In this document: piece after piece, positions 1 to 8,165 of the stretch
Layout of the letters: every line of letters starts with the position of its first letter
Position numbering within the stretch: position 1 is the stretch's first letter
From: an uncultured Ruminococcus sp.
GTDB lineage: Bacteria; Bacillota; Clostridia; Oscillospirales; Acutalibacteraceae
DNA: 64,000 bases
Reading direction: 5' to 3'
Assembly (NCBI GenBank): GCA_902762375.1
Contig: CACWNY010000020.1
Coordinates: 1-64,000, forward strand
Notes under the pieces: model-generated
Database searches by the model: none
What the model was told of the DNA's origin: nothing
Seen by the model: only the letters and a program-made list of their open reading frames with translations
Made by a program: the position numbers and the translations under genes

Positions 1-98
1 GGACACACGGGGTTAGCTCGCTGATACTGTACAGGTTGCTGTACTTGAACGAGAAGCCCCCGCCTCTAAGCGAAGCGTAGGCGGCGGGAGTATGTCAC
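1..98. mobile_element. Right end of an IS200/IS605-type element (probable omega-RNA scaffold end)
   Basis: The first 98 bases contain a GC-rich imperfect hairpin at 54-90 (CCCCGCCT pairing with AGGCGGCGGG around a short loop), followed by AGTATGTCAC ending at 98. This layout, a subterminal hairpin plus a terminal TCAC-like tetranucleotide, is typical of right ends of IS200/IS605 elements carrying tnpB, where the same bases form the 3' part of the TnpB guide RNA and the flanking host DNA supplies the guide. No transposase or tnpB is inside the window, so the family call rests on the end alone. The element would lie to the left of the window. Confidence 0.6.
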
Positions 99-283
99 TC
101 AGAGGAAGTATATTGCCTGAAGAAAACGGATTTGAAAATTATGGTTGGTATATTAATTCGGAATCGGTGAGTGAAAGTGAGTACCAAAAACAATTCAACA
201 GTGTTTTTGATAAAAGCAAGGCGAAATCTTTAGAAAACTTTTATAGCAAAGATGAAATCATTGAAATGATAAATGAATATTGA
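99..283 (+). pseudogene. C-terminal tail of an interrupted unknown gene
   Basis: An open frame runs from the IS end to a TGA at 281-283 and encodes about 61 residues ending in EIIEMINEY. An ATG at 92 lies inside the IS end, has no ribosome site and is probably fortuitous. The acidic sequence with a GWYIN segment looks like the tail of a larger protein whose 5' part was separated by the IS insertion. I do not recognise the family. Confidence 0.4.
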
Positions 284-291
284 ATATGTAG

Positions 292-372
292 GAATTTAAC
301 AACAATGCACTAGAATTTTATGAAACTGTCGGGTTTACCACTTATCGCAGATATATGCGAATGGAACTTTAG
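292..372 (+). pseudogene. Remnant of a GNAT acetyltransferase C-terminus
   Basis: After a TAG at 289-291 the frame reads EFNNNALEFYETVGF, then TTYRRYMRMEL and TAG at 370-372. The pattern N-x2-A-x2-FYE-x2-GF is the conserved C-terminal motif of GNAT N-acetyltransferases (acetyl-CoA-binding end). Only 26 residues remain and no start is present, so this is a decayed fragment. It shows that this intergenic area was built by deletion or insertion. Confidence 0.55.
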
Positions 373-380
373 TTAAAGGG

Positions 381-708
381 CGGTTGAAAATCAAATGGTT
401 ATTTTCAAAATTTGCTTACGCAAATTTTGGTTGAATTTTGATGAGTTTAAGGGCTTCGCCCTTAAAAATCCCACAAGGGGCTTTGCCCCTTGACCCCACC
501 ACTTTTGAAAAAGTGGACAAAACTTTTAAGTGGACAAAACTTTTAATTGTCACCACCAGTTTTCGGATAAAGATTTCCAAACGCTCTTTCGTGTCATTCC
601 GAACGAAGTGAGCCATAAAAGTTTTTGTCAAACTTTTTTCAAAAAGTTTGTGGGGTTGAGGGGCAAAGCCCTTCATGGGATTTTAAAGGGCAACGCCCTT
701 TAACTCTC
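381..708. repeat. MPR copy 1 (full, two arms)
   Basis: Intergenic modular palindromic repeat. The left arm reads inward as P4 (CAAAATTTGC/GCAAATTTTG, 406-429), P3 (AAGGGC/GCCCTT), P2 (AAGGGGC/GCCCCTT) and P1 (CCACTTTT/AAAAGTGG). The centre carries TTCCGAACGAAGTGAGCC. The right arm then repeats P1 (AAACTTTT/AAAAGTTT), P2 and P3 in opposite orientation. The outer edge carries GCGGTTGAAAATCAAAT. An open frame across it (416-676, minus) is an artefact of the repeat. This fills the gap before pyrK; no promoter was recognised. Confidence 0.85.
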
Positions 709-742
709 CGTTGTTCAGACTTTTTATTATGGAGGATTAGTG

Positions 743-1498
743 ATGAAATACGAAATAGTCAACGCAACACTACTTAAAAAAGAGGAGATTGCCACAGGGA
801 TTTTTGATTTTTTATTGGAGTGTCCTAGCGTGTCGAAAAAAGCATTAGCTGGACAGTTTGTACATATTGCCGTACCGTCAAAGACATTAAGGCGACCGAT
901 TTCTATTTGTGACGCTGATGAAAAGACAATCAGAATTGTCTTTCAGGTAAAGGGAGAGGGAACAAAGATTTTGTCAGAGAGTAAGGTCGGAGATAAAATT
1001 GACATTCTTGCCCCTTTAGGACATGGTTTCAGTGTGGATAAATCGCAGAAAATTGCGTTTATTGGTGGTGGTATAGGTGTACCGCCCATGCTTTACAGTG
1101 CCAGACAGTGTGATAATGCCGTTGCAATTTTAGGTTTCCGCAATAAAAAGATGGTCATTCTGGAAAAAGATTTTCAGGAAGTCTGTAAGGAAGTCTATGT
1201 TGCCACTGATGACGGCAGTTACGGTATACATGGGTTTACAAGCGATATTCTGAAAAAAATCATTGATGAGATTGACGGTGTGTGTGCGTGCGGACCTATG
1301 CCGATGTTGAAAGTTATTGCGGGAATTTGTAAAGAACATGATAAGCCGTGTCAGGTGTCGCTGGAGGAAAGAATGGGTTGCGGAATAGGAGCTTGTCTGG
1401 TGTGTGCGTGCAAGACCTATGATAAAGACGGGAATGTAGAACATAGTCATGTGTGTAAGAAAGGTCCTGTTTACAATGCAGAGGAGGTTGTCTGGTAA
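743..1498 (+). CDS. pyrK: Dihydroorotate dehydrogenase B, electron transfer subunit
   Basis: This FAD and [2Fe-2S] subunit passes electrons from dihydroorotate oxidation in PyrD to NAD+ in de novo pyrimidine synthesis. The 251-residue product has the flavin motif RRPISICD near residue 54, the nucleotide-binding loop GGGIGVPPM near 112, and a C-terminal cysteine cluster (MGCGIGACLVCAC, then HVC) that holds the iron-sulfur centre. Length is normal. ATG 743 lies 7 nt after GGAGG (731-735); the GTG at 740 is too close. The stop TAA shares one base with the pyrD start, so the two are translationally coupled, as expected for a PyrDK heterotetramer. Confidence 0.95.
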   Translation: MKYEIVNATLLKKEEIATGIFDFLLECPSVSKKALAGQFVHIAVPSKTLRRPISICDADEKTIRIVFQVKGEGTKILSESKVGDKIDILAPLGHGFSVDKSQKIAFIGGGIGVPPMLYSARQCDNAVAILGFRNKKMVILEKDFQEVCKEVYVATDDGSYGIHGFTSDILKKIIDEIDGVCACGPMPMLKVIAGICKEHDKPCQVSLEERMGCGIGACLVCACKTYDKDGNVEHSHVCKKGPVYNAEEVVW

Positions 1499-2409
1499 TG
1501 GCAGATTTGAAAGTCAATATTGCAGGTGTGGAATTTCAGAACCCTGTTATAGGAGCGTCAGGAACAGTTGGTTTCGGCAGAGAATATGGGGAATTTTATC
1601 CGCTGTCGGTATTCGGCGGTATTTCGTGCAAAGGCATTACCTTACAGCCACGACAGGGAAATCCTGCACCCAGAATAGCTGAAACACCGTCAGGAATGTT
1701 GAATGCAGTAGGATTGCAAAATCCTGGAGTTGACCACTTTATTCAGAATGATTTATCGTGGCTCAAAGAACAGAACACGGTAGTTATTGCCAATATTGCA
1801 GGAAATACTTATGAAGATTATTGTCAGATGGCAGAAAAATTGTCGGTCACTGATGTAGATATGATAGAACTGAATATTTCCTGTCCGAATGTAAAAAGCG
1901 GTGGAGTACAGTTCGGAACATCTTGTGAAAGTGTCGGAGCAATTACCAAAGCAGTGCGTCAGTTCTGTAAAAAGCCGTTGATAATTAAATTATCACCCAA
2001 TGTTACGGATATTGTTTCCATTGCCAAATCAGCAGAATATGAGGGTGCGGACGCTATCTCTATGATAAATACCTTGACGGGTATGAGAATAGATATCCAT
2101 AACCGCAGACCTATTATCAGAAATAATACAGGCGGACTTTCAGGTTCAGCGGTATTTCCTGTAGCGGTGAGAATGGTGTGTCAGGTAGCACAGGCGGTGA
2201 AAATTCCTGTTATCGGTATGGGCGGTATCACCACATGGCAGGACGCTGTGGAAATGATGATAGCAGGAGCAAGTGCTTTGCAGATTGGTACGGTACTGTT
2301 CAAAGACCCATATGCACCTGTTAAAATTAATGAGGGTATCAGTCAATTTTTAGATGAAAATAATATTTCTTCCGTAACAGAACTGACAGGTACGGTAAAA
2401 TTATGGTAA
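1498..2409 (+). CDS. pyrD: Dihydroorotate dehydrogenase B, catalytic FMN subunit
   Basis: Class 1B dihydroorotate dehydrogenase, 303 residues, oxidising dihydroorotate to orotate in the cytoplasm. The signature NISCPNVKSGG near residue 127 includes the catalytic cysteine of class 1 enzymes. IKLSPNVTD, NTLTGM and the glycine-rich GMGGI phosphate site follow in family order. The frame starts in the pyrK stop codon and overlaps the next gene by 7 nt, forming a tight pyrK-pyrD-yqgF operon. Together with PyrK it uses NAD+ rather than fumarate or quinone. Confidence 0.96.
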   Translation: MADLKVNIAGVEFQNPVIGASGTVGFGREYGEFYPLSVFGGISCKGITLQPRQGNPAPRIAETPSGMLNAVGLQNPGVDHFIQNDLSWLKEQNTVVIANIAGNTYEDYCQMAEKLSVTDVDMIELNISCPNVKSGGVQFGTSCESVGAITKAVRQFCKKPLIIKLSPNVTDIVSIAKSAEYEGADAISMINTLTGMRIDIHNRRPIIRNNTGGLSGSAVFPVAVRMVCQVAQAVKIPVIGMGGITTWQDAVEMMIAGASALQIGTVLFKDPYAPVKINEGISQFLDENNISSVTELTGTVKLW

Positions 2410-2828
2410 TACTGGCAGTAGATTTAGGCAAAGTACGGACAGGACTTGCGATATGTGATAAAACAGAGTTGATTGCTTCACCGCTGGGGACACTCGAAGA
2501 ACGCAATGCGGAAAAGCTGATTTTGAAAATTACAGAAGTCGTCAAAGAAAGACAAGCAGAATTAATTGTTGTGGGATTGCCCAAAAATATGGACGGTACA
2601 GAGGGAGAAAGTGCTGTAAATGCCCGAACTTTTGCCGAAAATCTTTCCGAAAAATGCGGTATTCCATTTGTTATGCAGGACGAACGGGGGACTACTTTGA
2701 CAGCACATAATTTTCTGAACACGACCAACACAAGGGGTAAGAAAAGAAAGCAGATTGTCGATACCGTTTCAGCAGTAATCATACTGGAAGATTATCTTAA
2801 AAAGCGGAAAAACAAATCAGTAACTTGA
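2403..2828 (+). CDS. yqgF: YqgF/RuvX family nuclease (16S rRNA 5' maturation or Holliday-junction resolvase-like)
   Basis: 141-residue RNase H-fold protein. VDLGKVRTGLA near the N-terminus carries the first catalytic Asp, VVGLPKNMDG follows, then DERGTTLTA, and KKRKQIVDTVSAVIIL carries the last acidic residue. Members process pre-16S rRNA 5' ends in E. coli, and older annotations call them Holliday-junction resolvases. All motif positions are kept, so it should be active. It overlaps pyrD by 7 nt and so probably shares its transcript, which is not its commonest neighbour. Confidence 0.9.
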   Translation: MVILAVDLGKVRTGLAICDKTELIASPLGTLEERNAEKLILKITEVVKERQAELIVVGLPKNMDGTEGESAVNARTFAENLSEKCGIPFVMQDERGTTLTAHNFLNTTNTRGKKRKQIVDTVSAVIILEDYLKKRKNKSVT

Positions 2829-2852
2829 TGAATAAGAAAAGGCGGTATATTT

Positions 2853-3998
2853 TTGGAAAAGACTTTAAAATTGACAGTTACAAAGACAGAACGCAACTAT
2901 GGTATTGATTTATTGAGAATTGTGTCTATGATGATGATAGTTACACTTCATGTTCTAGGACGAGGAGGCATTTTGGAAACAGTTTCCAATAACTCTGTAA
3001 AATTTGTAACAGTGTGGTTTTTGGAAGTCATGTGTTTGTGTTCGGTAAATTGTTACGGTTTAATTTCGGGATATGTAGGTTATGGTAGAAAATTTAAATT
3101 TGCTAATATAATCAATCTGTGGATAGAAGTGGTTTTTTATAATGTTTTGATTAATGTCTTGTTTTTTATTCTGTATAAAATGAACTGTTTTACTACTTTT
3201 GAAGGTAAGTTTTCTACTATGTTTTTTCCTTTGACAAACGAAAATTACTGGTATTTTACCGCATACTTTTTTATGAGCTTTTTTATTCCTTTATTCAACT
3301 TTATGTTACAAAGACTTCCTAAGAAAAAAATAACTTATATACTGTTAGCGACTATTGGAATGTATTCTGTTTTTTATGTATACTTTTTCAATGGTAATCA
3401 GGATGTTTTTTTGCTTGGACGAGGATATGGTATAGTGTGGCTGTCTATATTATATCTAATAGGGGCATATATAAAAAAATATAATTTCTTCAAAAATATA
3501 AAAGTATATAAATGTATTTTAATCTTTTTGTTTAATTCTGCATTGTTGTTAGTCTGTAAATTTTTAGAAGTAAACGAAATTTTAGTATCATGGTTTCGGT
3601 ATTCAATAATGGATTACAATAATTTTTTGCATTTGGTAAACGGTATTGTATTGTTGGCACTTTTCTCAAAATTAGGAATGAATAAAATTATGACAAGTAT
3701 AACAAAATTTTTTGCACCTGCTACATTCGGAGTTTATATTATTCATTTGCATCTTTGTATATGGTTTTTATTAAAACAAAGATTTAAGATATATGCACAG
3801 TATCCTATTCCTTTAATGATAGGAGCAATTATATTGACGGTATTGGGAATATGGTTAATATGTTCATTGATTGACAGAATAAGAATTTTATTGTTCGACC
3901 TTTTGAAAGTAAAGAAATATTGTATAAAGCTGGAAAATCTGGGAAGAAAAATATTTGATAAAGTATATGATAAATATTTTGTTGACACAGTAGAATAG
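2853..3998 (+). CDS. Acyltransferase 3 family integral membrane protein
   Basis: 381 residues with about ten hydrophobic segments. The first reads GIDLLRIVSMMMIVTLHV, matching the R-x10-H signature of acyltransferase family 3, which moves acetyl or other acyl groups onto extracytoplasmic polysaccharide, peptidoglycan or lipids. The start is TTG 2853 with AAGGCGG about 7 nt upstream. The gene is AT-richer than its neighbours. Its substrate cannot be read from sequence. A similar enzyme lies at 34853; the context gives no dedicated polysaccharide cluster. Confidence 0.8.
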   Translation: MEKTLKLTVTKTERNYGIDLLRIVSMMMIVTLHVLGRGGILETVSNNSVKFVTVWFLEVMCLCSVNCYGLISGYVGYGRKFKFANIINLWIEVVFYNVLINVLFFILYKMNCFTTFEGKFSTMFFPLTNENYWYFTAYFFMSFFIPLFNFMLQRLPKKKITYILLATIGMYSVFYVYFFNGNQDVFLLGRGYGIVWLSILYLIGAYIKKYNFFKNIKVYKCILIFLFNSALLLVCKFLEVNEILVSWFRYSIMDYNNFLHLVNGIVLLALFSKLGMNKIMTSITKFFAPATFGVYIIHLHLCIWFLLKQRFKIYAQYPIPLMIGAIILTVLGIWLICSLIDRIRILLFDLLKVKKYCIKLENLGRKIFDKVYDKYFVDTVE

Positions 3999-4040
3999 GC
4001 TTTTGAGCAAAAAACAACTGCTATAATGCAGAAAAAAGTG

Positions 4041-4069
4041 TTGTAAAGATAGAAATGATGTGTTAAAAT
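4041..4069 (+). promoter_or_regulatory. Sigma-A promoter for the OmpA-domain lipoprotein
   Basis: TTGTAA (4041-4046) and TAAAAT (4064-4069) are spaced 17 bp, 44 bp upstream of the TTG start at 4113. Confidence 0.6.
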
Positions 4070-4112
4070 ACAGACATATAATTATACATCATGAAAGAAG
4101 GGCGAATATAAA

Positions 4113-5732
4113 TTGAAAACACATATTAAAAGATGTATTGCATTATTGTGTGCTGTTTGTATGATGTCAGGTCTTAGTGCTTGTGGTGAAGATGGCAGTA
4201 AAGGAGGTAGCAGTACCACATCGACAGTGAGTGAACTGAGTTATGACAGTGTAAACGGTACAGCAGTAAAGAAAACTGTTAAAAATAATAAAAATGATAC
4301 ATTGGCTAATGTCAGTCAGCCACTCAATGTCAGTGAAATCAAAAGTAATCTGAAATACCTGCCACAGATGTTTTACGGTTGTTATGCAATAGACGGTTGT
4401 TATCAGTTTCCGTGCAGTTCAAGTTCTTTGGATAAGTATAAGGAAGAAATGGACTATGTATCCGCTAAAGAAGTCGGAATTTCCATAGAACAAGAACAGG
4501 GTGAAGAAGAAGACAAAATCACAACTATTCCTTTCCGTATAGAGGCAGGGGCAGGTACATTGCTGGATATTATTACCACTGTAACCAGTCGTCAGTGGAT
4601 ATGTATGTATTTTCAAAGTGAAAGCGGAAGTATCAGTAATGTTATGGGAGCCTATGAGATTAACGACAATGTGCTGAAATTTACCCCTCTGGATAAGTAT
4701 ACCTATGATGAAGTTACTGATAAAGTGGATTATCAACTTTCAGATAAGTCTATTGAGTATACATTTACTTTCAACAGTCCCAATCTCACTCTGAAAAAAG
4801 GGGATAAGTCCGTTACGCTTACGGCAAAGGGATTATCATCGGATTATGAGGGACTGTCTATCAGCAACTATGCTACCCAGAATTCCAAAAAAGTTGCCAA
4901 TATCGAACGCTTTGATATTTACAGTGATGGTGAAGAAGAAAATGCTTTGCAATATTTCAAACTTTCGTTTTCGGATAACAGTCTGGTAAATAATGCGGTT
5001 GCAGAGTTTTCGGATAATGGTCTGTTCACTTTTTCGTGGAAGAGTGGTAACAGTGAAAAATCTTATCAGTATTATTATTTCTTTGCTGGAAATGACGGTC
5101 TGGTACTGACAGACGGTAAAGACAATTATTTTTACAATGACAGTTATTCTGTCAAAAATCAGGCACTGGTTAACAGTATTTCTAAAGCGGATATTAAGAA
5201 AGTTCAGGAGCTTGATGAAAAACAGATTGAGATTATTGTGAAAAAGAAAACAAATCTTCTGGAAGATTTGGAAAAAACTTTCAAAGAGGCAGGTATCAAT
5301 GTAAAGATTGATAAGGAAAGCGGTGAAATCATGCTTGACTCGAACATTCTGTTCGGTTACGATAGTGCAACGCTTTCGGCTGAGGGTAAATCTTTCCTGA
5401 ATAAGTTCCTGAAAGCCTATTCTTCGGTAATTCTGAAAAAGGAATATGAAAGTTTCGTTTCTAAAATTCTGGTTGAAGGACACACCGATTCATCAGGAAG
5501 TTATGATTACAATAAGAAACTTTCACAGAACAGGGCAGACAATGTCAAGAACTACTGTTTGTCTGATTCAACAGGACTGAATAAACAGGTTGTTACGGCA
5601 CTTTCTAAACTGTTACAATCGGTAGGTCGTTCATCTGATGAACCCATACTGGATAAAAATGGTAAGGAAGATGAAAAAGCCTCCAGACGAGTAACTTTCA
5701 AATTCAATATCAATCTTGAAATGGCTCAATAA
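4113..5732 (+). CDS. Lipoprotein with C-terminal OmpA-like peptidoglycan-binding domain
   Basis: 539 residues. The N-terminus has a signal peptide ending in the lipobox LSAC (Cys 24), then a Gly/Ser/Thr-rich spacer. Residues about 75-370 are a region of beta-rich character that I do not recognise. The last 150 residues match the OmpA C-terminal fold: DSNILFGYDSATLSAEG, EGHTDSSGSYDYNKKLS with the conserved Asp, QNRADNV, and a final SRRVTFKF. This fold binds the diaminopimelate residue of peptidoglycan, so the protein could be tethered in the membrane and dock on the wall. TTG 4113 is chosen because no in-frame ATG precedes the signal peptide. It stands alone with its own promoter and terminator. 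Confidence 0.8.
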   Translation: MKTHIKRCIALLCAVCMMSGLSACGEDGSKGGSSTTSTVSELSYDSVNGTAVKKTVKNNKNDTLANVSQPLNVSEIKSNLKYLPQMFYGCYAIDGCYQFPCSSSSLDKYKEEMDYVSAKEVGISIEQEQGEEEDKITTIPFRIEAGAGTLLDIITTVTSRQWICMYFQSESGSISNVMGAYEINDNVLKFTPLDKYTYDEVTDKVDYQLSDKSIEYTFTFNSPNLTLKKGDKSVTLTAKGLSSDYEGLSISNYATQNSKKVANIERFDIYSDGEEENALQYFKLSFSDNSLVNNAVAEFSDNGLFTFSWKSGNSEKSYQYYYFFAGNDGLVLTDGKDNYFYNDSYSVKNQALVNSISKADIKKVQELDEKQIEIIVKKKTNLLEDLEKTFKEAGINVKIDKESGEIMLDSNILFGYDSATLSAEGKSFLNKFLKAYSSVILKKEYESFVSKILVEGHTDSSGSYDYNKKLSQNRADNVKNYCLSDSTGLNKQVVTALSKLLQSVGRSSDEPILDKNGKEDEKASRRVTFKFNINLEMAQ

Positions 5733-5767
5733 TAAAATAATGAATTGTATTTTATGATGTTTCTTAT

Positions 5768-5813
5768 AGATTTCGGATATTGCTATGGCGGTATCCGAAA
5801 TCTTTTGTTTTTT
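5768..5813 (+). terminator. Rho-independent terminator after the OmpA lipoprotein
   Basis: A perfect 12-bp stem (AGATTTCGGATA pairing with TATCCGAAATCT) is followed by a T-rich tract. Confidence 0.85.
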
Positions 5814-5826
5814 ACAGCGATAAAAA

Positions 5827-5975
5827 TTTCCATCTGTGCGGTTAGAATGATTTTCTCATTGTATAGCTGTGACAATTAAAAGTTTTGTCCACTTTTTCAA
5901 AAGTGGTGGGGTCAAGGGGCAAAGCCCCTTGTGGGATTTTTAAGGGCAAAGCCCTTTCAACCGCACAGATGGAAA
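5827..5975. repeat. MPR copy 2 (half) framed by a 17-bp inverted repeat
   Basis: One right-oriented arm (P1 CCACTTTT/AAAAGTGG, P2, P3) at 5870-5957 is enclosed by perfect inverted copies of AACCGCACAGATGGAAA (5827-5843 and 5959-5975). The same GTGCGGTTGAAA edge occurs beside copy 8 and, in part, copy 1, so it marks the outer boundary of the element. Confidence 0.75.
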
Positions 5976-5992
5976 AATTTACATTTTTTTTA

Positions 5993-6021
5993 TTGATTAT
6001 TTTACAGTGAATGTCTATGAT
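5993..6021 (+). promoter_or_regulatory. Sigma-A promoter for the transglutaminase-like lipoprotein
   Basis: TTGATT (5993-5998) and TATGAT (6016-6021) have a 17-bp spacer, 42 bp before the ATG. Confidence 0.65.
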
Positions 6022-6063
6022 ATAAGTATCAGGTAATACTGTTATAGTGAGGAGGGAATTTGT

Positions 6064-7182
6064 ATGAAAAAACAGAAGAAATATTTTGTTATTTTATTAA
6101 CAGGAATATATATTATGGTGGTGTGCGGTTGTGGGAAAGCTGAAGAAATTCAGAAACCTGTGTACTATGACCAGAATGTTATTGTTCAGGCAACAGACAA
6201 TATGGAAAAATCAAAGGAATATCCTAACAGTGCTGAAGTAACTGCTCAGAACACCGAACAGATTGAAGAACAGAAAAATTATATCTCCGACAGCGAAATC
6301 AATATCGACAAAACACCATCGGCAGGACGGTTTTGTTACAGTCAGATGACCGCCTCACAAAAAAAGTGTTATGAAAAAATCCGTAAGGCAGTCGAACAAC
6401 AACGCACACAACTGGATTGGAATGATAGTTGTTGTTCGATAACAACGATTGATACTATTCTGATGTGTATTACTTATGATTATCCCGAATATTTCTGGTA
6501 TTCCGACGAATACTGTTATGCACAGTCTGATGGGAAAAATACCGAAGTTGCCAATAAAATCATCTTGAAATATGAGTACACCAAAGATGAAGTGTATGAA
6601 CTGACAGAAAGAATTTATCCTGTTGTTCAGGAGTATCTCAGAAGCGTTCGCCATTTAAAAAGTGATTACGAAAAAGCACTGGCAGGGTATGAGTATATTA
6701 TCAACAATACTGTCTATGACAATTTCAGGGCTAATTACGGTTATGGGTCTTTTGGAGAGATGGATAAAGAAACGATGTCGTGTTGGAATATCAGCGGCGT
6801 ATTTTTAAATCACAGTGCTATATGTCGTGGGTATGTGCAGGCTTATCAGTATCTGATGAATTTGCAGGGGATAAAGTGCGGTTATGTGTATGGTGAAAAT
6901 CATTGCTGGAATATTATGCAACTGGACGGTGACTGGTATTATACAGATGTTACATGGGGTGACCCTGTGCTGGAAATTACCCATCGTGATACAGGGTGGG
7001 TAGAATATGTACAGCAGGGGATAGATTATTCTTATTTTGCCATGACAACAGAACAGTTATTGCAGATACACACACCTGATTTCGGACTGAATTTACAGCT
7101 TCCTGAATGTACGGCAACCAAAGATAATTATTTTGTCCGAAATCCGAATACAGATAAATTCAACGCATTTGCTTTTAGTTAA
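6064..7182 (+). CDS. Transglutaminase-like (papain-fold) lipoprotein
   Basis: 372 residues. The N-terminal hydrophobic segment ends in VCGC, a probable lipobox (Cys 23), and a disordered acidic spacer runs to about residue 85. The C-terminal half is a bacterial transglutaminase-core domain with an apparent catalytic triad: Cys 254 in SAICRGYVQAY, His 280 in GENHCWN and Asp 295 in YTDVTWGDP. Such proteins act outside the cell as peptidases or cross-linking enzymes, and the substrate is unknown. ATG 6064 follows GAGGAGGG by 8 nt. Monocistronic; MPR copy 3 begins directly after the stop. Confidence 0.82.
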   Translation: MKKQKKYFVILLTGIYIMVVCGCGKAEEIQKPVYYDQNVIVQATDNMEKSKEYPNSAEVTAQNTEQIEEQKNYISDSEINIDKTPSAGRFCYSQMTASQKKCYEKIRKAVEQQRTQLDWNDSCCSITTIDTILMCITYDYPEYFWYSDEYCYAQSDGKNTEVANKIILKYEYTKDEVYELTERIYPVVQEYLRSVRHLKSDYEKALAGYEYIINNTVYDNFRANYGYGSFGEMDKETMSCWNISGVFLNHSAICRGYVQAYQYLMNLQGIKCGYVYGENHCWNIMQLDGDWYYTDVTWGDPVLEITHRDTGWVEYVQQGIDYSYFAMTTEQLLQIHTPDFGLNLQLPECTATKDNYFVRNPNTDKFNAFAFS

Positions 7183-7444
7183 GGGTGTTGCCTGTGTTAA
7201 GGGCGTTGCCTGTGTTAAGGGCGTTGCCCTTAACAATCCTATCAGGGGCTTTGCCCCTGAACCCCACAAACTTTTTGAAAAAAGTTTGACAAAAACTTTT
7301 AAGGCTCACTTCGTTCGGAGTGTTTATCTAAGTGTCAGCTATGACAATCAAAAGTTTTTTGTCCACTTTTTTTCAAAAAAGTGGCGGTTTCCAAAGGCGG
7401 AGCCTTTGGTGGGATTTTTAAGGGCAAAGCCCTTAAACTCCCCA
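7183..7444. repeat. MPR copy 3 (full), with a tandem P3 half-unit
   Basis: The left edge repeats GTTAAGGGCGTTGCCTGT about 2.5 times before closing a complete P3. P2 (CAGGGGC/GCCCCTG) and P1 (CAAACTTT/AAAGTTTG) follow, then the centre GGCTCACTTCGTTCGG, and an opposite arm with P1, a P2 replaced by CCAAAGGC/GCCTTTGG, and P3. A frame at 7133-7705 crossing it is spurious. It fills the gap between the lipoprotein and upp. Confidence 0.85.
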
Positions 7445-7453
7445 ATACATAAT

Positions 7454-7484
7454 AAAATGCGGAGAGAATTTCTCTCCGCATTTT
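7454..7484 (-). terminator. Rho-independent terminator of rpiB-upp
   Basis: 15-bp inverted repeat (AAAATGCGGAGAGAA and its complement) just beyond the upp stop, giving a U-rich tail in the minus direction. It is also T-rich on the plus strand, so it may work both ways. Confidence 0.85.
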
Positions 7485-7489
7485 GCTCG

Positions 7490-8122
7490 TTACATAGTAC
7501 CGTAAATTCTGTCGCCAGCGTCACCAAGACCTGGAATAATGTAGCAGTTTTCATTAAGACCTTTGTCTTTTGCGGCACAGAATACCTGAACATCAGGGTG
7601 TTCTTCGGTCAAAGTTCTTATGCCTTTGGGGGCAGCTACGATACAGAGAAATTTAATACTTTTGGGATTGCTTTTCTTGATAATGGAGATAGCGTCAACG
7701 GCTGAACCGCCTGTAGCCAGCATGGGGTCAAGAACAAAAACATCTCTTTCGCTGATATCGGACGGTAATTTCTTATAGTATTCCACAGGCTGAAAAGTTT
7801 TTTCGTCACGGTATAAACCGATGTGTCCGACTTTTGCGGCAGGAACCATTTTCAGCATAGCATCGAGCATACCATTGCCCGCTCTTAAAATGGGAACGAA
7901 TGCCAGTTTTCTACCAGCGAGTACTTTTGTTGTTGCTGTTGCCACAGGGGTTTCAATCTGGATTTCCTCCAGTGGCAAATCTCTCATTGCTTCATAGCAC
8001 ATCAGCATGGAAATTTCAGAGATTAATTCTCTGAACATTTTACTTCCTGTATTTTTGTCACGCAAGAATGTCAATTTGTGTTGGATTAAGGGGTGGTCTA
8101 ATACAGTAACCTGATTGTTCAT
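7490..8122 (-). CDS. upp: Uracil phosphoribosyltransferase
   Basis: Salvages uracil by joining it to PRPP to give UMP. The 210 residues are the usual family length. The PRPP loop [12 protein letters not shown] is near residue 128, RAGNGMLD near 78, and the uracil-binding C-terminus reads [16 protein letters not shown]. The start ATG follows AAAGG. It lies 43 bp downstream of rpiB on the same strand, a frequent pairing in Firmicutes. Confidence 0.97.
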   Translation of the reverse strand: MNNQVTVLDHPLIQHKLTFLRDKNTGSKMFRELISEISMLMCYEAMRDLPLEEIQIETPVATATTKVLAGRKLAFVPILRAGNGMLDAMLKMVPAAKVGHIGLYRDEKTFQPVEYYKKLPSDISERDVFVLDPMLATGGSAVDAISIIKKSNPKSIKFLCIVAAPKGIRTLTEEHPDVQVFCAAKDKGLNENCYIIPGLGDAGDRIYGTM

Positions 8123-8165
8123 TAGTTGTCACAACCTTTCATGATGTTATTTTATGTACAGATAA

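Noticed and set aside
416-676. Open frame of 86 codons on the minus strand
   Set aside because: It lies wholly inside MPR copy 1. Similar frames (for example 17320-17580, 29422-29643, 33516-33767) arise from the same repeat wherever it occurs; none has a ribosome site or protein-like conservation.
7133-7705. 190-codon open frame on the plus strand
   Set aside because: It joins the end of the transglutaminase gene, MPR copy 3 and the antisense of upp. A chance frame.
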